Shown: piece after piece, positions 18,000-27,247 of the stretch
How positions within the stretch are numbered: the stretch's first letter is position 1
Layout of the letters: every line of letters starts with the position of its first letter
Assembly (NCBI GenBank): GCA_022791815.1
Contig: JAAVZU010000042.1
Span: 124,001-188,000, forward strand
From: Lachnospiraceae bacterium
GTDB lineage: Bacteria > Bacillota > Clostridia > Lachnospirales > Lachnospiraceae
DNA: 64,000 nucleotides
Direction: 5' to 3'
The notes under the pieces: model-generated
Told to the model about the DNA's origin: nothing
The model's database searches: none
The model's input: the letters and a program-made list of their open reading frames with translations, nothing else
Made by a program: the position numbers and the translations under genes

Positions 18000-18899
18000 T
18001 TATTCCTCCAGCAATCTCAAATAATGGTTTGCTTCTCTTAATACATGGTCTGCAAGTAATGGCAAAATAATAGATGAAATTTCGCAGTTGCTGATACCTT
18101 TTGTTCCTGCAGTCTTAAATTCCCGATACTTCCATGTCAACTCTTTTGTTTTTAATAACAACCCATTCAGAGTACAATCATTTTTCTTTTTGGTCTCTTC
18201 TAACAGTTCTGCATAATCTTTAGCAAATCCATCTGCCGTTTCAATTAATGCATTTTCTTCTGGATCAAGCAGCCCTCGGATAAATAAGGCATGTTCCATC
18301 ATAATCTGATCCCAGAACAAATATTTTTCTTTTCTGTCTTCCACACATATAGTGCCTTTAGTTTCCAACTCTATTAAATATTCCCTGTATAATTTTGCTT
18401 CCCGTATAATGTGTTTCAAAAGCAAAGGATAACTTGCTGTGTACATATGACAGCACTCTACTTCTTTTAAAATCTTTTCTTTAAATCCAATAAAGCCATC
18501 CAAGAGTTTTATTGCCTGTTTATTAAGGCTCTGCACCCACATTCTTAATTCTTTTTCATAACATTTTTTACTCCAGCATAATTTTTGTTCCTGTAAGGTA
18601 ATGTTTCGATTAATAGGAATTCCTGTAAGGTTCTGCGTTTTTTCTTCTGTTTTTAAAGTATAAGGGGTTACAATTTCTTCAGACTCTATTACCTCTCTGC
18701 TGACAACTCTGTCCCCTATTCTTACCACATCAAATAGCATTTTCTCAAATTCTCTTTTGTATGCATCTGCTGTCCGTATAAAGGAACCATCTTTTTGCTG
18801 GAATGCGGCTTCCATAAATATTGCATGTTCCTTCATGATTCGCAAGAAGAACAGGTGCAGATCCACCGACAGAGTAACATACTGTTCCATAATATTCAT
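18000..18899 (-). CDS. DUF2935 protein (two ferritin-like helical repeats)
   Basis: A 299-residue all-helical protein with two similar halves: MKEHAIFMEAAFQQKDGSFIRTA (about residue 17) and MMEHALFIRGLLDPEENALIETA (about 189). Each half has an E-H-x-x-F motif and later His residues (HIIREAKLYREYL, HVLREANHYLRLL), the proposed metal-binding pattern of DUF2935. No signal peptide. It is the first gene of a two-gene unit with the multicopper oxidase-like protein, so a role in handling the metal of that enzyme is plausible. The family has no firmly established biochemical function that I know of. Confidence 0.88.
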   Translation of the reverse strand: MNIMEQYVTLSVDLHLFFLRIMKEHAIFMEAAFQQKDGSFIRTADAYKREFEKMLFDVVRIGDRVVSREVIESEEIVTPYTLKTEEKTQNLTGIPINRNITLQEQKLCWSKKCYEKELRMWVQSLNKQAIKLLDGFIGFKEKILKEVECCHMYTASYPLLLKHIIREAKLYREYLIELETKGTICVEDRKEKYLFWDQIMMEHALFIRGLLDPEENALIETADGFAKDYAELLEETKKKNDCTLNGLLLKTKELTWKYREFKTAGTKGISNCEISSIILPLLADHVLREANHYLRLLEE

Positions 18900-19009
18900 T
18901 ATCTCCTAATAAATTCTAGTTTAATATATGCCACAAATGTTCTAAAGTGCCAAAAGATAAAAAAACGGCTAGATTCCAGTACCTTACCTTCATCTGCATA
19001 AAGAAAAAA

Positions 19010-19029
19010 GCAGTCATGTTCTTGACTGC
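19010..19029 (-). terminator. Terminator of the ABC-transporter/peptide operon
   Basis: GCAGTCA-AGAACA-TGACTGC followed by TTTTTTCTTT on the minus strand. A terminator with the same stem sequence ends the secreted-protein gene at 22330. Confidence 0.85.
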
Positions 19030-19157
19030 TCTGACTTTTGTTTAAGATATCCAAAGGTTTTCTTTAAATTTTTTCATTACCAACAAGATACCATAACAAT
19101 TATCCAGATACATAATGGATTTTATCACAACTATTTTTTTATTTCTCAAATGTCTTA

Positions 19158-19292
19158 CTATTGCAAGCACTTAAGGAAAACACACGCAGCACTACTCCTA
19201 ACACCTGTTAAAAGCATTTTACTTACTACCATAAATAATATCGCTATTACAATTAAGCACAATATAACAATCAGTATATTTCTAAATTTCAT
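19158..19292 (-). CDS. 44-residue small membrane or secreted peptide
   Basis: A short gene: ATG at 19292 with AAAAAGGAG 6 nt upstream, ending TAG at 19158. It encodes a basic start (MKFRN), one hydrophobic helix (about residues 5-23), then a short tail with two cysteines (SSAACVFLKCLQ). It lies 83 bp after the ABC permease gene and before the shared terminator, so it is the last gene of that operon. It could be a membrane peptide that works with the transporter, or a small exported peptide. No family is recognised. Confidence 0.6.
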   Translation of the reverse strand: MKFRNILIVILCLIVIAILFMVVSKMLLTGVRSSAACVFLKCLQ

Positions 19293-19375
19293 AGGCGCTC
19301 CTTTTTCTCTCATAGACATAACTCAAAACTATTGACACTAAAAATACAATTAAAAGGGAACTCATACTTATAAAA

Positions 19376-20599
19376 CTATTCAAATTCCTTTGTATCCTTC
19401 ACTAAGTACAAAACCTCTTTTGTCACTATCCTTTTTAATCCAATTTTCAAAATAAATATTCTTAATATGAACAATATCGCAATTACTCCTGCAAACATAG
19501 TTGGAATTATTTTCCATTTATTATCTATATCTATTGCCACTCCCAAAATTAATAAGTACAATGACAATGTCAAAAAGCAGAACAAAAATATATAATCAAT
19601 ATTCTTTTTATAAATATTATACAACCGCTTTTCTGAGAAACCATAAAATTTTAAAATTCCTATATCCTTTTGCTGCATCCTCAAATATGAATGAAACGCC
19701 AAAAAGACGTTTATTTGTGATGTCAATAATAAAAGTACAATTAAAATAGTAAAGAATATAGAAGATTGTTTTAAAGAATTACTTAATGAGTCAAAGGATT
19801 TAAATGTATAATCTAAATAATAACCTTGACCAAGTAGTGCTTTTGCACATTCATCTACATGATATACATCCTCTACATAAATATATATTTCACTTATGCT
19901 TACATTATTTTTTTCCACATCATCTGTAATATGGTCTACTTGAGGTTCTACCATTTTAACCCTCTTTAAAATATCAAGTAAAGTATTTTGTGTTACAAAA
20001 ACTTCTTGAATATGATCGATTGTGTCACGCATTCCCAGCACTGCGGATTCACTTTCTGACTGCATTGCATTTCTTAGTTCATATTCTATCGTAATATCAT
20101 CTTCACTTATTAAATTGCCGTCTTTATCTGATTGAACAACTGGAAGGTTTAAACTTAATTTTCTCCCTTCAATAGGTTCTGCAGTGTAGTATACCCCATC
20201 CTCCATCTGCTGTTGACAAATATAGTCTGAATACTTAGAATCTACACCTATCAATATAATGGGTTCATCTGTATCTGAATTTATTGCTCCTACAAATTGA
20301 TAAAATACAATCTCTGCAACTGCATCTTTTTTGATAACCTCCATTTTTTTTATGTTATTATAATCTGTATTGTTTAATTGACTATATTCATTATCTGCCG
20401 TTTTTCCAGAAATCTGGATTACATGCACATTATCATTTTCCATAAAATTTTTATTGTTTTCCTGTATAAATTTCCCAAAAAATAAAACTCCATATAATAA
20501 AGATGCAATGGTTAGTAAAAATATCATAATTGAATTTTTTAAATATGTACTTGTTTTCTTTAATATTAATTTACCTGTATCCTTATCACTTCTTTTCAT
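19376..20599 (-). CDS. ABC transporter permease, FtsX/MacB-like
   Basis: 407 residues from the ATG at 20599, chosen because GGGAG lies 5 nt upstream; an ATG 12 nt earlier lies inside the ATPase gene with no RBS. The layout is one N-terminal membrane helix (about residues 20-42), a large extracytoplasmic domain of about 230 residues, and three C-terminal helices (about 275-300, 325-350, 358-385). The conserved cytoplasmic loop RMQQKDIGILKFYGFSEKRL matches the FtsX-like permease family. The gene overlaps the ATPase gene by 14 nt. Such pairs export peptides or lipoproteins or give self-protection against peptides, which suits the peptide genes around it. Confidence 0.82.
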   Translation of the reverse strand: MKRSDKDTGKLILKKTSTYLKNSIMIFLLTIASLLYGVLFFGKFIQENNKNFMENDNVHVIQISGKTADNEYSQLNNTDYNNIKKMEVIKKDAVAEIVFYQFVGAINSDTDEPIILIGVDSKYSDYICQQQMEDGVYYTAEPIEGRKLSLNLPVVQSDKDGNLISEDDITIEYELRNAMQSESESAVLGMRDTIDHIQEVFVTQNTLLDILKRVKMVEPQVDHITDDVEKNNVSISEIYIYVEDVYHVDECAKALLGQGYYLDYTFKSFDSLSNSLKQSSIFFTILIVLLLLTSQINVFLAFHSYLRMQQKDIGILKFYGFSEKRLYNIYKKNIDYIFLFCFLTLSLYLLILGVAIDIDNKWKIIPTMFAGVIAILFILRIFILKIGLKRIVTKEVLYLVKDTKEFE

Positions 20600-21191
20600 A
20601 TAATCTCCCATCTTTCATTTCCAACAAAGTAAATGAATTATCTCTCTCTTGAATAAACTGATGACTGACAATAAAAACAACTTTATTTTTTAATCCAAAC
20701 AGATATTGTATGATTATATTGCTATTGTCCATGTCTAAGTTTGCAATTGGCTCATCCAGTAACCATACATCACAATCATCCATTGCCAGCATCACCATTT
20801 GTACACGCTTTTTTTCTCCACCTGACAAACTGCTGACTCTACAATCTAATTTATTTGTAATTTTAAATTGCTTACAATATTTATCGATTATTTTTTCTCT
20901 ATTCCCTTCCTCTAACTCCATTGCATTACACTTTATATTAAAATTCTCCCTGACCGTAAGATTATGAAATAACATATCTTCTTGAAACATATACCCGATT
21001 TTTAACTTTGTTTTTTTCTTTATCTTTCCTTTATCTGGTTTTAAATATCCACATAATAAATTCAGCAATGTTGTTTTTCCAATACCACTTTCACCTTGTA
21101 AAATATATACACCACATGCAAAGTGATATGTAATATTTTCCAGAATTTTTTTTTCTTTGATTCTATAAGATACATTCTCTAAATAAATCAT
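20586..21191 (-). CDS. ABC transporter ATP-binding protein
   Basis: A compact 201-residue ATPase of the MacB/LolD type. Walker A is GESGIGKTT (about residues 34-42), Q-loop YMFQED (about 76), signature LSGGEKKRVQ (about 129), Walker B VWLLDEP (about 152), and H-loop VSHQ (about 183). It is coupled to the permease gene by overlap, and the lipoprotein gene lies upstream by 29 bp. The substrate is not shown by sequence. Confidence 0.93.
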   Translation of the reverse strand: MIYLENVSYRIKEKKILENITYHFACGVYILQGESGIGKTTLLNLLCGYLKPDKGKIKKKTKLKIGYMFQEDMLFHNLTVRENFNIKCNAMELEEGNREKIIDKYCKQFKITNKLDCRVSSLSGGEKKRVQMVMLAMDDCDVWLLDEPIANLDMDNSNIIIQYLFGLKNKVVFIVSHQFIQERDNSFTLLEMKDGRLYEKK

Positions 21192-21220
21192 AATTCACCT
21201 CTAATAGGCTACAATAGCTC

Positions 21221-22177
21221 CTATTTTCCTTTTTTCAAATTAATATTTTGTATTCCGTCATCACAAAATAATGATAACGTTATTCCATCAATTTCATAAC
21301 CTATAAAATTCTCAGCTTTCACTAATATTTTACCATTCTCGGCGTGTATAACATCACACACCAATGCATTCTTTTTGTTGGGATATACACAGAAAAACAA
21401 TTTATACTCCGAATTGTAATCCACATCTGATTCTTCTTCCACCTTACACCATACTTTTCCCTTCCTATCCAGAATATTTCCTTGCCCATCATTCCAAACA
21501 AGATTTCCGTTCAAGTTATATAAAGAGTCTGTAGGCAGGTCTTTTAAAATCAACTGTACATCTGCATTTTTCAAATTATATTGATACAATTCATAATAAT
21601 CTTTGTCCTTTTGATAAGATGCATAATAAATATTATCTTTTACAACAACAGCAGACGCCACTAATTGAGAATCTAAGTCCAACACATCTGTCAACTTTTT
21701 ATTATTATACTTCACAATTTTTCTTTGAATCTTGCCACCTAAGTCATCTATATTGTAAATAAAATAATATTCATCCTTATACTCCCCAAATGGCATAATG
21801 GAATCCTTTTCATCAATATCCAAAATTTTGTATAACCCACTTTCTGCGTTTTTCATAATACTAAAATGATTATACGAAGTGTTTCCAACTGTGTAAATAT
21901 CACTTCTTCCATTTATTTTATAAGCAAACTCTTCCTCCTCTTCATATAAAACATGCCAGCTATAATCCTGTTTATTGTATATTCCTAACTTCTCTTTATA
22001 AATATTATAAACAATTTTCTCATTCTCTTTTATACTCACTTCATCACAATAGTCAACATCTTGAATTTTTTCTTTTTCTTGTACCTTTTCCATTGCATCT
22101 TTATTTTCACCACATCCTGTTAACAATATGGAAAACAAAAATAACACACATATAAATTTTGTCCTTGAAAATATCAT
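21221..22177 (-). CDS. Surface lipoprotein, beta-propeller-like
   Basis: The start at 22177 is preferred: AGGAG stands 7 nt upstream of ATG, whereas the ATG at 22198 has no RBS. 318 residues, with the lipoprotein signal MIFSRTKFICVLFLFSILLTGCG (lipobox LTGC). The mature part is a chain of short beta segments with aromatic and Asp/Lys-rich turns (for example DNIYYASYQKDKDYYELYQYNL), reminiscent of a DUF5050-like beta-propeller. It opens the operon lipoprotein-ATPase-permease-peptide, and could be the transporter's extracellular partner or an immunity lipoprotein. Function is not known. Confidence 0.75.
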   Translation of the reverse strand: MIFSRTKFICVLFLFSILLTGCGENKDAMEKVQEKEKIQDVDYCDEVSIKENEKIVYNIYKEKLGIYNKQDYSWHVLYEEEEEFAYKINGRSDIYTVGNTSYNHFSIMKNAESGLYKILDIDEKDSIMPFGEYKDEYYFIYNIDDLGGKIQRKIVKYNNKKLTDVLDLDSQLVASAVVVKDNIYYASYQKDKDYYELYQYNLKNADVQLILKDLPTDSLYNLNGNLVWNDGQGNILDRKGKVWCKVEEESDVDYNSEYKLFFCVYPNKKNALVCDVIHAENGKILVKAENFIGYEIDGITLSLFCDDGIQNINLKKGK

Positions 22178-22329
22178 AAATAAACTCCTAATTCTCATTT
22201 TTTATTTTAAAATGTTATACATAATCTCCCTAACCAATGAATATCTGTTACATTTTCCCTCTCTTAGAAATCCATTTTAATACAATAAACATATTGGTTT
22301 TCTTTAAAAGAACACTATAAAAGAAAAAC

Positions 22330-22363
22330 GCAGTCATTAAAATGAAATACTCCTAATGACTGC
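22330..22363 (-). terminator. Terminator of the 184-residue secreted protein gene
   Basis: GCAGTCATT and AATGACTGC arms, followed on the minus strand by GTTTTTCTTTTATAG, 17 bp beyond the stop codon. Confidence 0.85.
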
Positions 22364-22379
22364 ATATTTTCTTGGGATA

Positions 22380-22934
22380 TTAGGTTGAACTTGTAATACT
22401 TGAAGTTTTAGCATATCCTTTTAATTTTACAGTGGCTGTAGTATTTACCCAAAAATCAATGTTATGCAAATCACTATCTGGTGAAATTACAAAATTTGAA
22501 TCTTCATAGGATACCTTAGTCCCTGATGTATGTAACCAATATTTCTCCACAGTTGTTACATTCTGCCACTTTGAACTTTCAGTTGCTTGGGCAGAATAAG
22601 TATTGCCTGTAATTCCTACAACTACTGTTGTAGTAGCTTCACTTCGCAATTTTGCACCTATCTTCCACTGACACTTAATACTATTTACTTTTGTATTTCC
22701 TTCATACTTTGCATACACATAAAATTTAACCTTACGTGATTTGCCAGATATTGTACCAAATTTTTGATTCTCTGTATGACTATATAACTTTTTGCCATCT
22801 GGTGTAGTAATTTTCTCGGTATCAGAAACATAACGATTCGTGTTTGAATTTGCTAAAACCGTTATGTTTCCTAGTATAAGATTTATCCCCAATATTATCG
22901 CTGCTAACATAGCAATTTTTTTACTTTTTCTCAA
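22380..22934 (-). CDS. Secreted beta-rich protein, unknown function
   Basis: 184 residues. The start codon is TTG at 22934, with GAGAGGAAAG upstream; the next residues RKSKKIAMLAAIILGINLILGNITVLA-NS are a signal peptide. The mature part, about 155 residues, is rich in Thr, Ser and Lys and seems all-beta (KVKFYVYAKYEG, YSAQATESSKW, ATVKLKGYAKTSS). No cysteine pair, anchor or known domain is visible apart from one Cys in IKCQW. Its place between a peptide gene and an exporter operon suggests part of the same accessory system, but it has its own terminator. Confidence 0.75.
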   Translation of the reverse strand: MRKSKKIAMLAAIILGINLILGNITVLANSNTNRYVSDTEKITTPDGKKLYSHTENQKFGTISGKSRKVKFYVYAKYEGNTKVNSIKCQWKIGAKLRSEATTTVVVGITGNTYSAQATESSKWQNVTTVEKYWLHTSGTKVSYEDSNFVISPDSDLHNIDFWVNTTATVKLKGYAKTSSITSST

Positions 22935-23475
22935 TTGTTCTTTCCTCTCTTTCTTTTTTAATCTTCATTTTGCAATTTTTTGCATTTCAACTTTTTTCTA
23001 AAAATATTTCTTGATTCACTTCAACACGCACAAACATAACAATAAACCAGTCATTAAAAGTATAAAAACAATTTATTCCTATATTTTACACATGGTTGAA
23101 TGTCTCTAAATTCCCATTGAACCGTTTTAAATATCATAAAAAAATAAGTTGTTGATTTCTCTTTTTCTCTCTGATTTTTAACTATTCAGTAACTTTTAAA
23201 TACCTTCTTTATTTCTACTACACTTAATTGATATGATTGTATGGCAAACCCTCTCCTTATGTATAGTAGCAATTTTATTTTATGCTTTTGCTGACTTTGC
23301 AATATGCATATCTTCCACCACCTTTCAACCTAAAAATCCCATTCTAATTTTTCCATACATTTGACTACACATGCTTCAGAATACCCTCTAAAAAATAATA
23401 AACTCAACTTTTCCAGCATAAATTAACAAACATTCCTTAGATAAATCCAGCCTGTGATGTAATCCAATTGGTCAC
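22935..23475 (-). other. Gene-poor stretch with only very short frames
   Basis: 541 bp, AT-rich. Directly after the peptide gene stop there is a 12-codon GTG frame (encoding MTNWITSQAGFI), and near 23310 a nine-codon ATG frame behind GGTGG. Neither is convincing by itself. No promoter with a consensus -35/-10 stands out for the 22380-22934 gene. Confidence 0.4.
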
Positions 23476-23727
23476 TTAATTTTTAATCATTTCTGTGATT
23501 TGTACAGAGAATGTTTTTGTTATATTTACAAACAGAGCCATCAAACTCGGTAATGCAGCTGTAACTTTAGCTGCAAGAAGAGATAAAAACTGAAATACTT
23601 CAAATGCAGGAACACCACAATTCTTAGAAATGTTAGATTGATAAAGCAGTTTTCCAATTTTTAATTCTTTAATTACACAAAAAAATTTATTTGGGGTATT
23701 TTCATTTTGGTTCATTTGGTTTATCAT
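23476..23727 (-). CDS. 83-residue peptide, bacteriocin-like or signalling candidate
   Basis: Start chosen at the ATG 23727, which has AAAGGTG 8 nt upstream; an open extension to 23808 has none. The N-terminal part is polar (MINQMNQNENTPNK), followed by FFCVIKELKIGKLLYQSNISKNCG and a hydrophobic, amphipathic C-terminal half (VFQFLSLLAAKVTAALPSLMALFVNITKTF). It has no Sec signal peptide; the Gly in NCG near residue 40 could mark a leader-core border. Transcription seems driven by a LytTR-type promoter and the LytTR gene is next door. A leaderless or leader-processed peptide is likely, but no family match is recognised. Confidence 0.6.
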   Translation of the reverse strand: MINQMNQNENTPNKFFCVIKELKIGKLLYQSNISKNCGVPAFEVFQFLSLLAAKVTAALPSLMALFVNITKTFSVQITEMIKN

Positions 23728-23828
23728 AAAATCAACACCTTTCGTATGTTGGTTTATATGTTGTGGTGACTTTATTACACCAAAGAAATGGTGCTTTTTT
23801 AATGCCAATGCACCAATTTATTAAATTG

Positions 23829-23852
23829 AATTGCTTGAACTATCAAGCAATT
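23829..23852 (-). other. Hairpin in the 5' leader of the peptide gene
   Basis: AATTGCTTG-AACTAT-CAAGCAATT, a perfect 9-bp stem about 105 nt upstream of the peptide start, within a leader of about 200 nt. No T run follows, so it is more likely a leader structure than a terminator. Confidence 0.4.
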
Positions 23853-23931
23853 ACACCTTGTTTACAGGTAAGAAAGCTGAGTAATTATTATTTAGTTAGA
23901 ATTTTGTCAATTTTTGTTCGGAACAAATTGG

Positions 23932-24005
23932 ATTCTAACACACCTCAATTCCACTTACAACCCACTTTGCGAAAATAACCACTTACTCATCGAAAATAAC
24001 CACTT
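23932..24005 (-). promoter_or_regulatory. LytTR-type direct-repeat promoter of the peptide gene
   Basis: On the minus strand two identical 15-bp units AAGTGGTTATTTTCG (24005-23991 and 23984-23970) stand exactly 21 bp apart, followed by the related AAAGTGGGTTG and then TTGTAA (23960-23955), 17 bp, TAGAAT (23937-23932). Direct repeats with two-turn spacing just upstream of -35 are the hallmark of LytTR activator sites (AgrA, ComE, PlnC). The same element occurs at 6278-6330. Confidence 0.78.
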
Positions 24006-24041
24006 TTCAATCATTTAGTGCTTTCATTTTCTTTATAGTAA

Positions 24042-24737
24042 TTATGTAAAAAATTTCCTAACCCTTTCTTTATAAGAACGGCTAATTGGTAATTTCTGTT
24101 CATCCAACAGTGTTACACCATTGTAACAACTTTTCTTGACATAATACGTATTAACTATATAAGATTTATGAATCCGCACAAAATTTTCTGGCAACTGCCT
24201 TTCAACATCATCTAGTTTTCCATAAAAATCGTTCGTTCCATCCTTTGTATATACCAATAATTTAGGTGATGCACTTTGAAAATATATAATTTTATTATAA
24301 TGCACTGCCTCTTGAATTTTCCCTTGTGAGAATTGAAAAAAATACTCTGCTTTCTTATTCATTGTCAAAAATCGTTCCATCATACTCTGCAGCTTTTCCT
24401 CTGAAACTGGTTTTAATAAAAAATCAAATGCCATAGTTTCAAATAACTTCATTGCATGCTCTGGTTTCTCTGAAACATAAACAATAGGCGTGTCAAAGTC
24501 ATATAATTTCTCACGTATATATTTCCCTAATTCAAAACCCAAACTCTTTTCTAATTCTATTCCCAAAAAAAGCAAATCCATTTGTTCCATTTTTCTAAAC
24601 ATGTCCTTTACCTGCTCTGCTTTCTCACATTGTATTATACAACATTCCATGCAAAATTTCTTTGTTACCTTCTCAAGCTGTTGGTAAAAATTCTCTCTAA
24701 ATACATTATCCTTATCACAAATAACAATCTGGTACAT
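24042..24737 (-). CDS. LytTR-family response regulator with altered receiver
   Basis: 231 residues: receiver domain (1-120) and C-terminal LytTR DNA-binding domain (about 135-230; key segments YFQSASPKLLVYT, FVRIHKSYIVN, LPISRSYKERVRKFF). In the receiver the usual FLDIE becomes LLFLGIELE, so the phospho-accepting Asp is Gly near residue 58. The acidic pocket is ICDKD and the conserved Ser and Lys (YVSEKP; LLKPVS) are kept. The protein probably does not depend on standard phosphorylation. No histidine kinase gene is nearby. LytTR-type repeats lie just downstream, controlling the divergent-in-order peptide gene on the same strand. Confidence 0.88.
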   Translation of the reverse strand: MYQIVICDKDNVFRENFYQQLEKVTKKFCMECCIIQCEKAEQVKDMFRKMEQMDLLFLGIELEKSLGFELGKYIREKLYDFDTPIVYVSEKPEHAMKLFETMAFDFLLKPVSEEKLQSMMERFLTMNKKAEYFFQFSQGKIQEAVHYNKIIYFQSASPKLLVYTKDGTNDFYGKLDDVERQLPENFVRIHKSYIVNTYYVKKSCYNGVTLLDEQKLPISRSYKERVRKFFT

Positions 24738-24830
24738 TTGTCAACCTCTTTTCTTTTGTAAAACTACATATTCTTATAAAACCTAACTATTATATACCAC
24801 CTACAAAAAATTTTATATTGGTACATGGTA

Positions 24831-24868
24831 TGGGTTTTTTGTTGGTTTTTGTGGGTTTTTGTTGGTAT
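24831..24868 (-). repeat. 10-11 bp phased repeat upstream of the LytTR gene
   Basis: On the plus strand TGGGTTTTTTG, TTGGTTTTTG, TGGGTTTTTG and TTGGTATTA follow each other with 10-11 bp period, that is, once per helical turn. On the minus strand they are A-tracts joined by ACC/CCC, about 95-130 bp upstream of the LytTR start. They could bend DNA or bind a regulator. Confidence 0.55.
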
Positions 24869-25240
24869 TACAAATGTATATTTATTATTTCATTTGTTTA
24901 TTCTATGAAATATATTTAATTTTATTATATATAATTATAACAACAAACCGTTTTTGCCCAAAGACAAACGCTCCCTTGTCTTTCCATACTAACAAAATAC
25001 CATAAATTGTATTGTTGTGTCGACATTTGTACAAATCTATATATACTTTTGTATAAATTTACAGTTTTTAATTCCTTTTAATGTAAAATACAATTATCAG
25101 ACTTACGGATAAAAAACATATTTATAATCTCATCAACCACTTTATCAAAAGGGTTGTTTCCCATTATACCATATTATTTTACTCATAAATCATTTTTATC
25201 GCAAATAGCAGTTTTTTGTCATAAGTGATTTTTTTATATA

Positions 25241-25341
25241 CGTTTAAACCCATAATATCTCGCCTTTGGTGAGGGGCTTAAACATTACCAAATTTTCTTA
25301 CAAAACACACGGTAAATGTGTGCCTCTACCTGAATAGTTAC
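25241..25341. repeat. Dispersed inverted-repeat element, 5'-truncated copy
   Basis: Shares with 62606-62742 the block GTTTAAACCCATAATA, the stem CGCC..GGGGCTTAAAC, the TTTTCTTA segment, a variable hairpin (ACACACGGTAAATGTGTG) and the end CTACCTGAATAGTTAC. The GTAACTGTTCAG left end is missing. Confidence 0.7.
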
Positions 25342-25363
25342 TTCTGAATCTACTATAAAAGGC

Positions 25364-25394
25364 AAAAAAGAGACTACAGAAAACTGTAATCTCT
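25364..25394 (-). terminator. Terminator of the ATP synthase operon
   Basis: AGAGATTACAG-TTTT-CTGTAGTCTCT followed by TTTTTTGCC on the minus strand, 10 bp after atpC. Confidence 0.9.
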
Positions 25395-25400
25395 TTCTTT

Positions 25401-25817
25401 CTAACTATGATATTTTTCACCTAATTCCAAACGCAGCAATGCTTTACGAAGTGCCATCTCTGCACGGGCTTCATTTATCTCGCCCTCTGAACCTTTCAAT
25501 CTTCGTTCTGCACGGTTCTTCGCCTCTCTGGCACGGTTCATATCAATTTCATCGGGCCATTCACAAGATTCCGCAAGTATCATGACACGGTCTGGAAGAA
25601 TTTCTAAAAAGCCATCGTGTAAAGCAGCTTCTTTTGGTTCTCCATTTATAATAAACCGAACTACACCTGGTGCAATAATGGAGGTCAACGGAATATGCCC
25701 TGGCAACACTCCAATTTCACCTTCTGTAGTCTTTATTTCCAGCATCTCGATATCCTCTTCAAAAAAGACTCTATCTGGTGATACCACTTGAACATGAAAT
25801 AAATTATTATCAGCCAT
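25401..25817 (-). CDS. atpC: F1 ATP synthase epsilon subunit
   Basis: 138 residues, the usual length. An N-terminal beta-sandwich (FHVQVVSPDRVFFEEDIEMLEIKTTEGEIGVLPGHIPL, key residues G33, P39, H41) is followed by the C-terminal helical hairpin from about 88 (EARAEMALRKALLRLELG). It is part of the central stalk and inhibits ATP hydrolysis. It is the last gene of the operon, 11 bp after atpD, just before the terminator. Confidence 0.96.
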   Translation of the reverse strand: MADNNLFHVQVVSPDRVFFEEDIEMLEIKTTEGEIGVLPGHIPLTSIIAPGVVRFIINGEPKEAALHDGFLEILPDRVMILAESCEWPDEIDMNRAREAKNRAERRLKGSEGEINEARAEMALRKALLRLELGEKYHS

Positions 25818-25828
25818 AAGCTACCTCC

Positions 25829-27229
<1,401 letters not shown>

Positions 27230-27247
27230 TCACTCTCCTAATCAAGC

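Larger units (their letters stand above)
24738..25363. other. AT-rich gap between LytTR gene and ATP synthase operon
   Basis: It contains the phased repeats (24831-24868) and an inverted-repeat element remnant (25241-25341). No sensor kinase or peptide gene was found in it on either strand. Confidence 0.5.
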
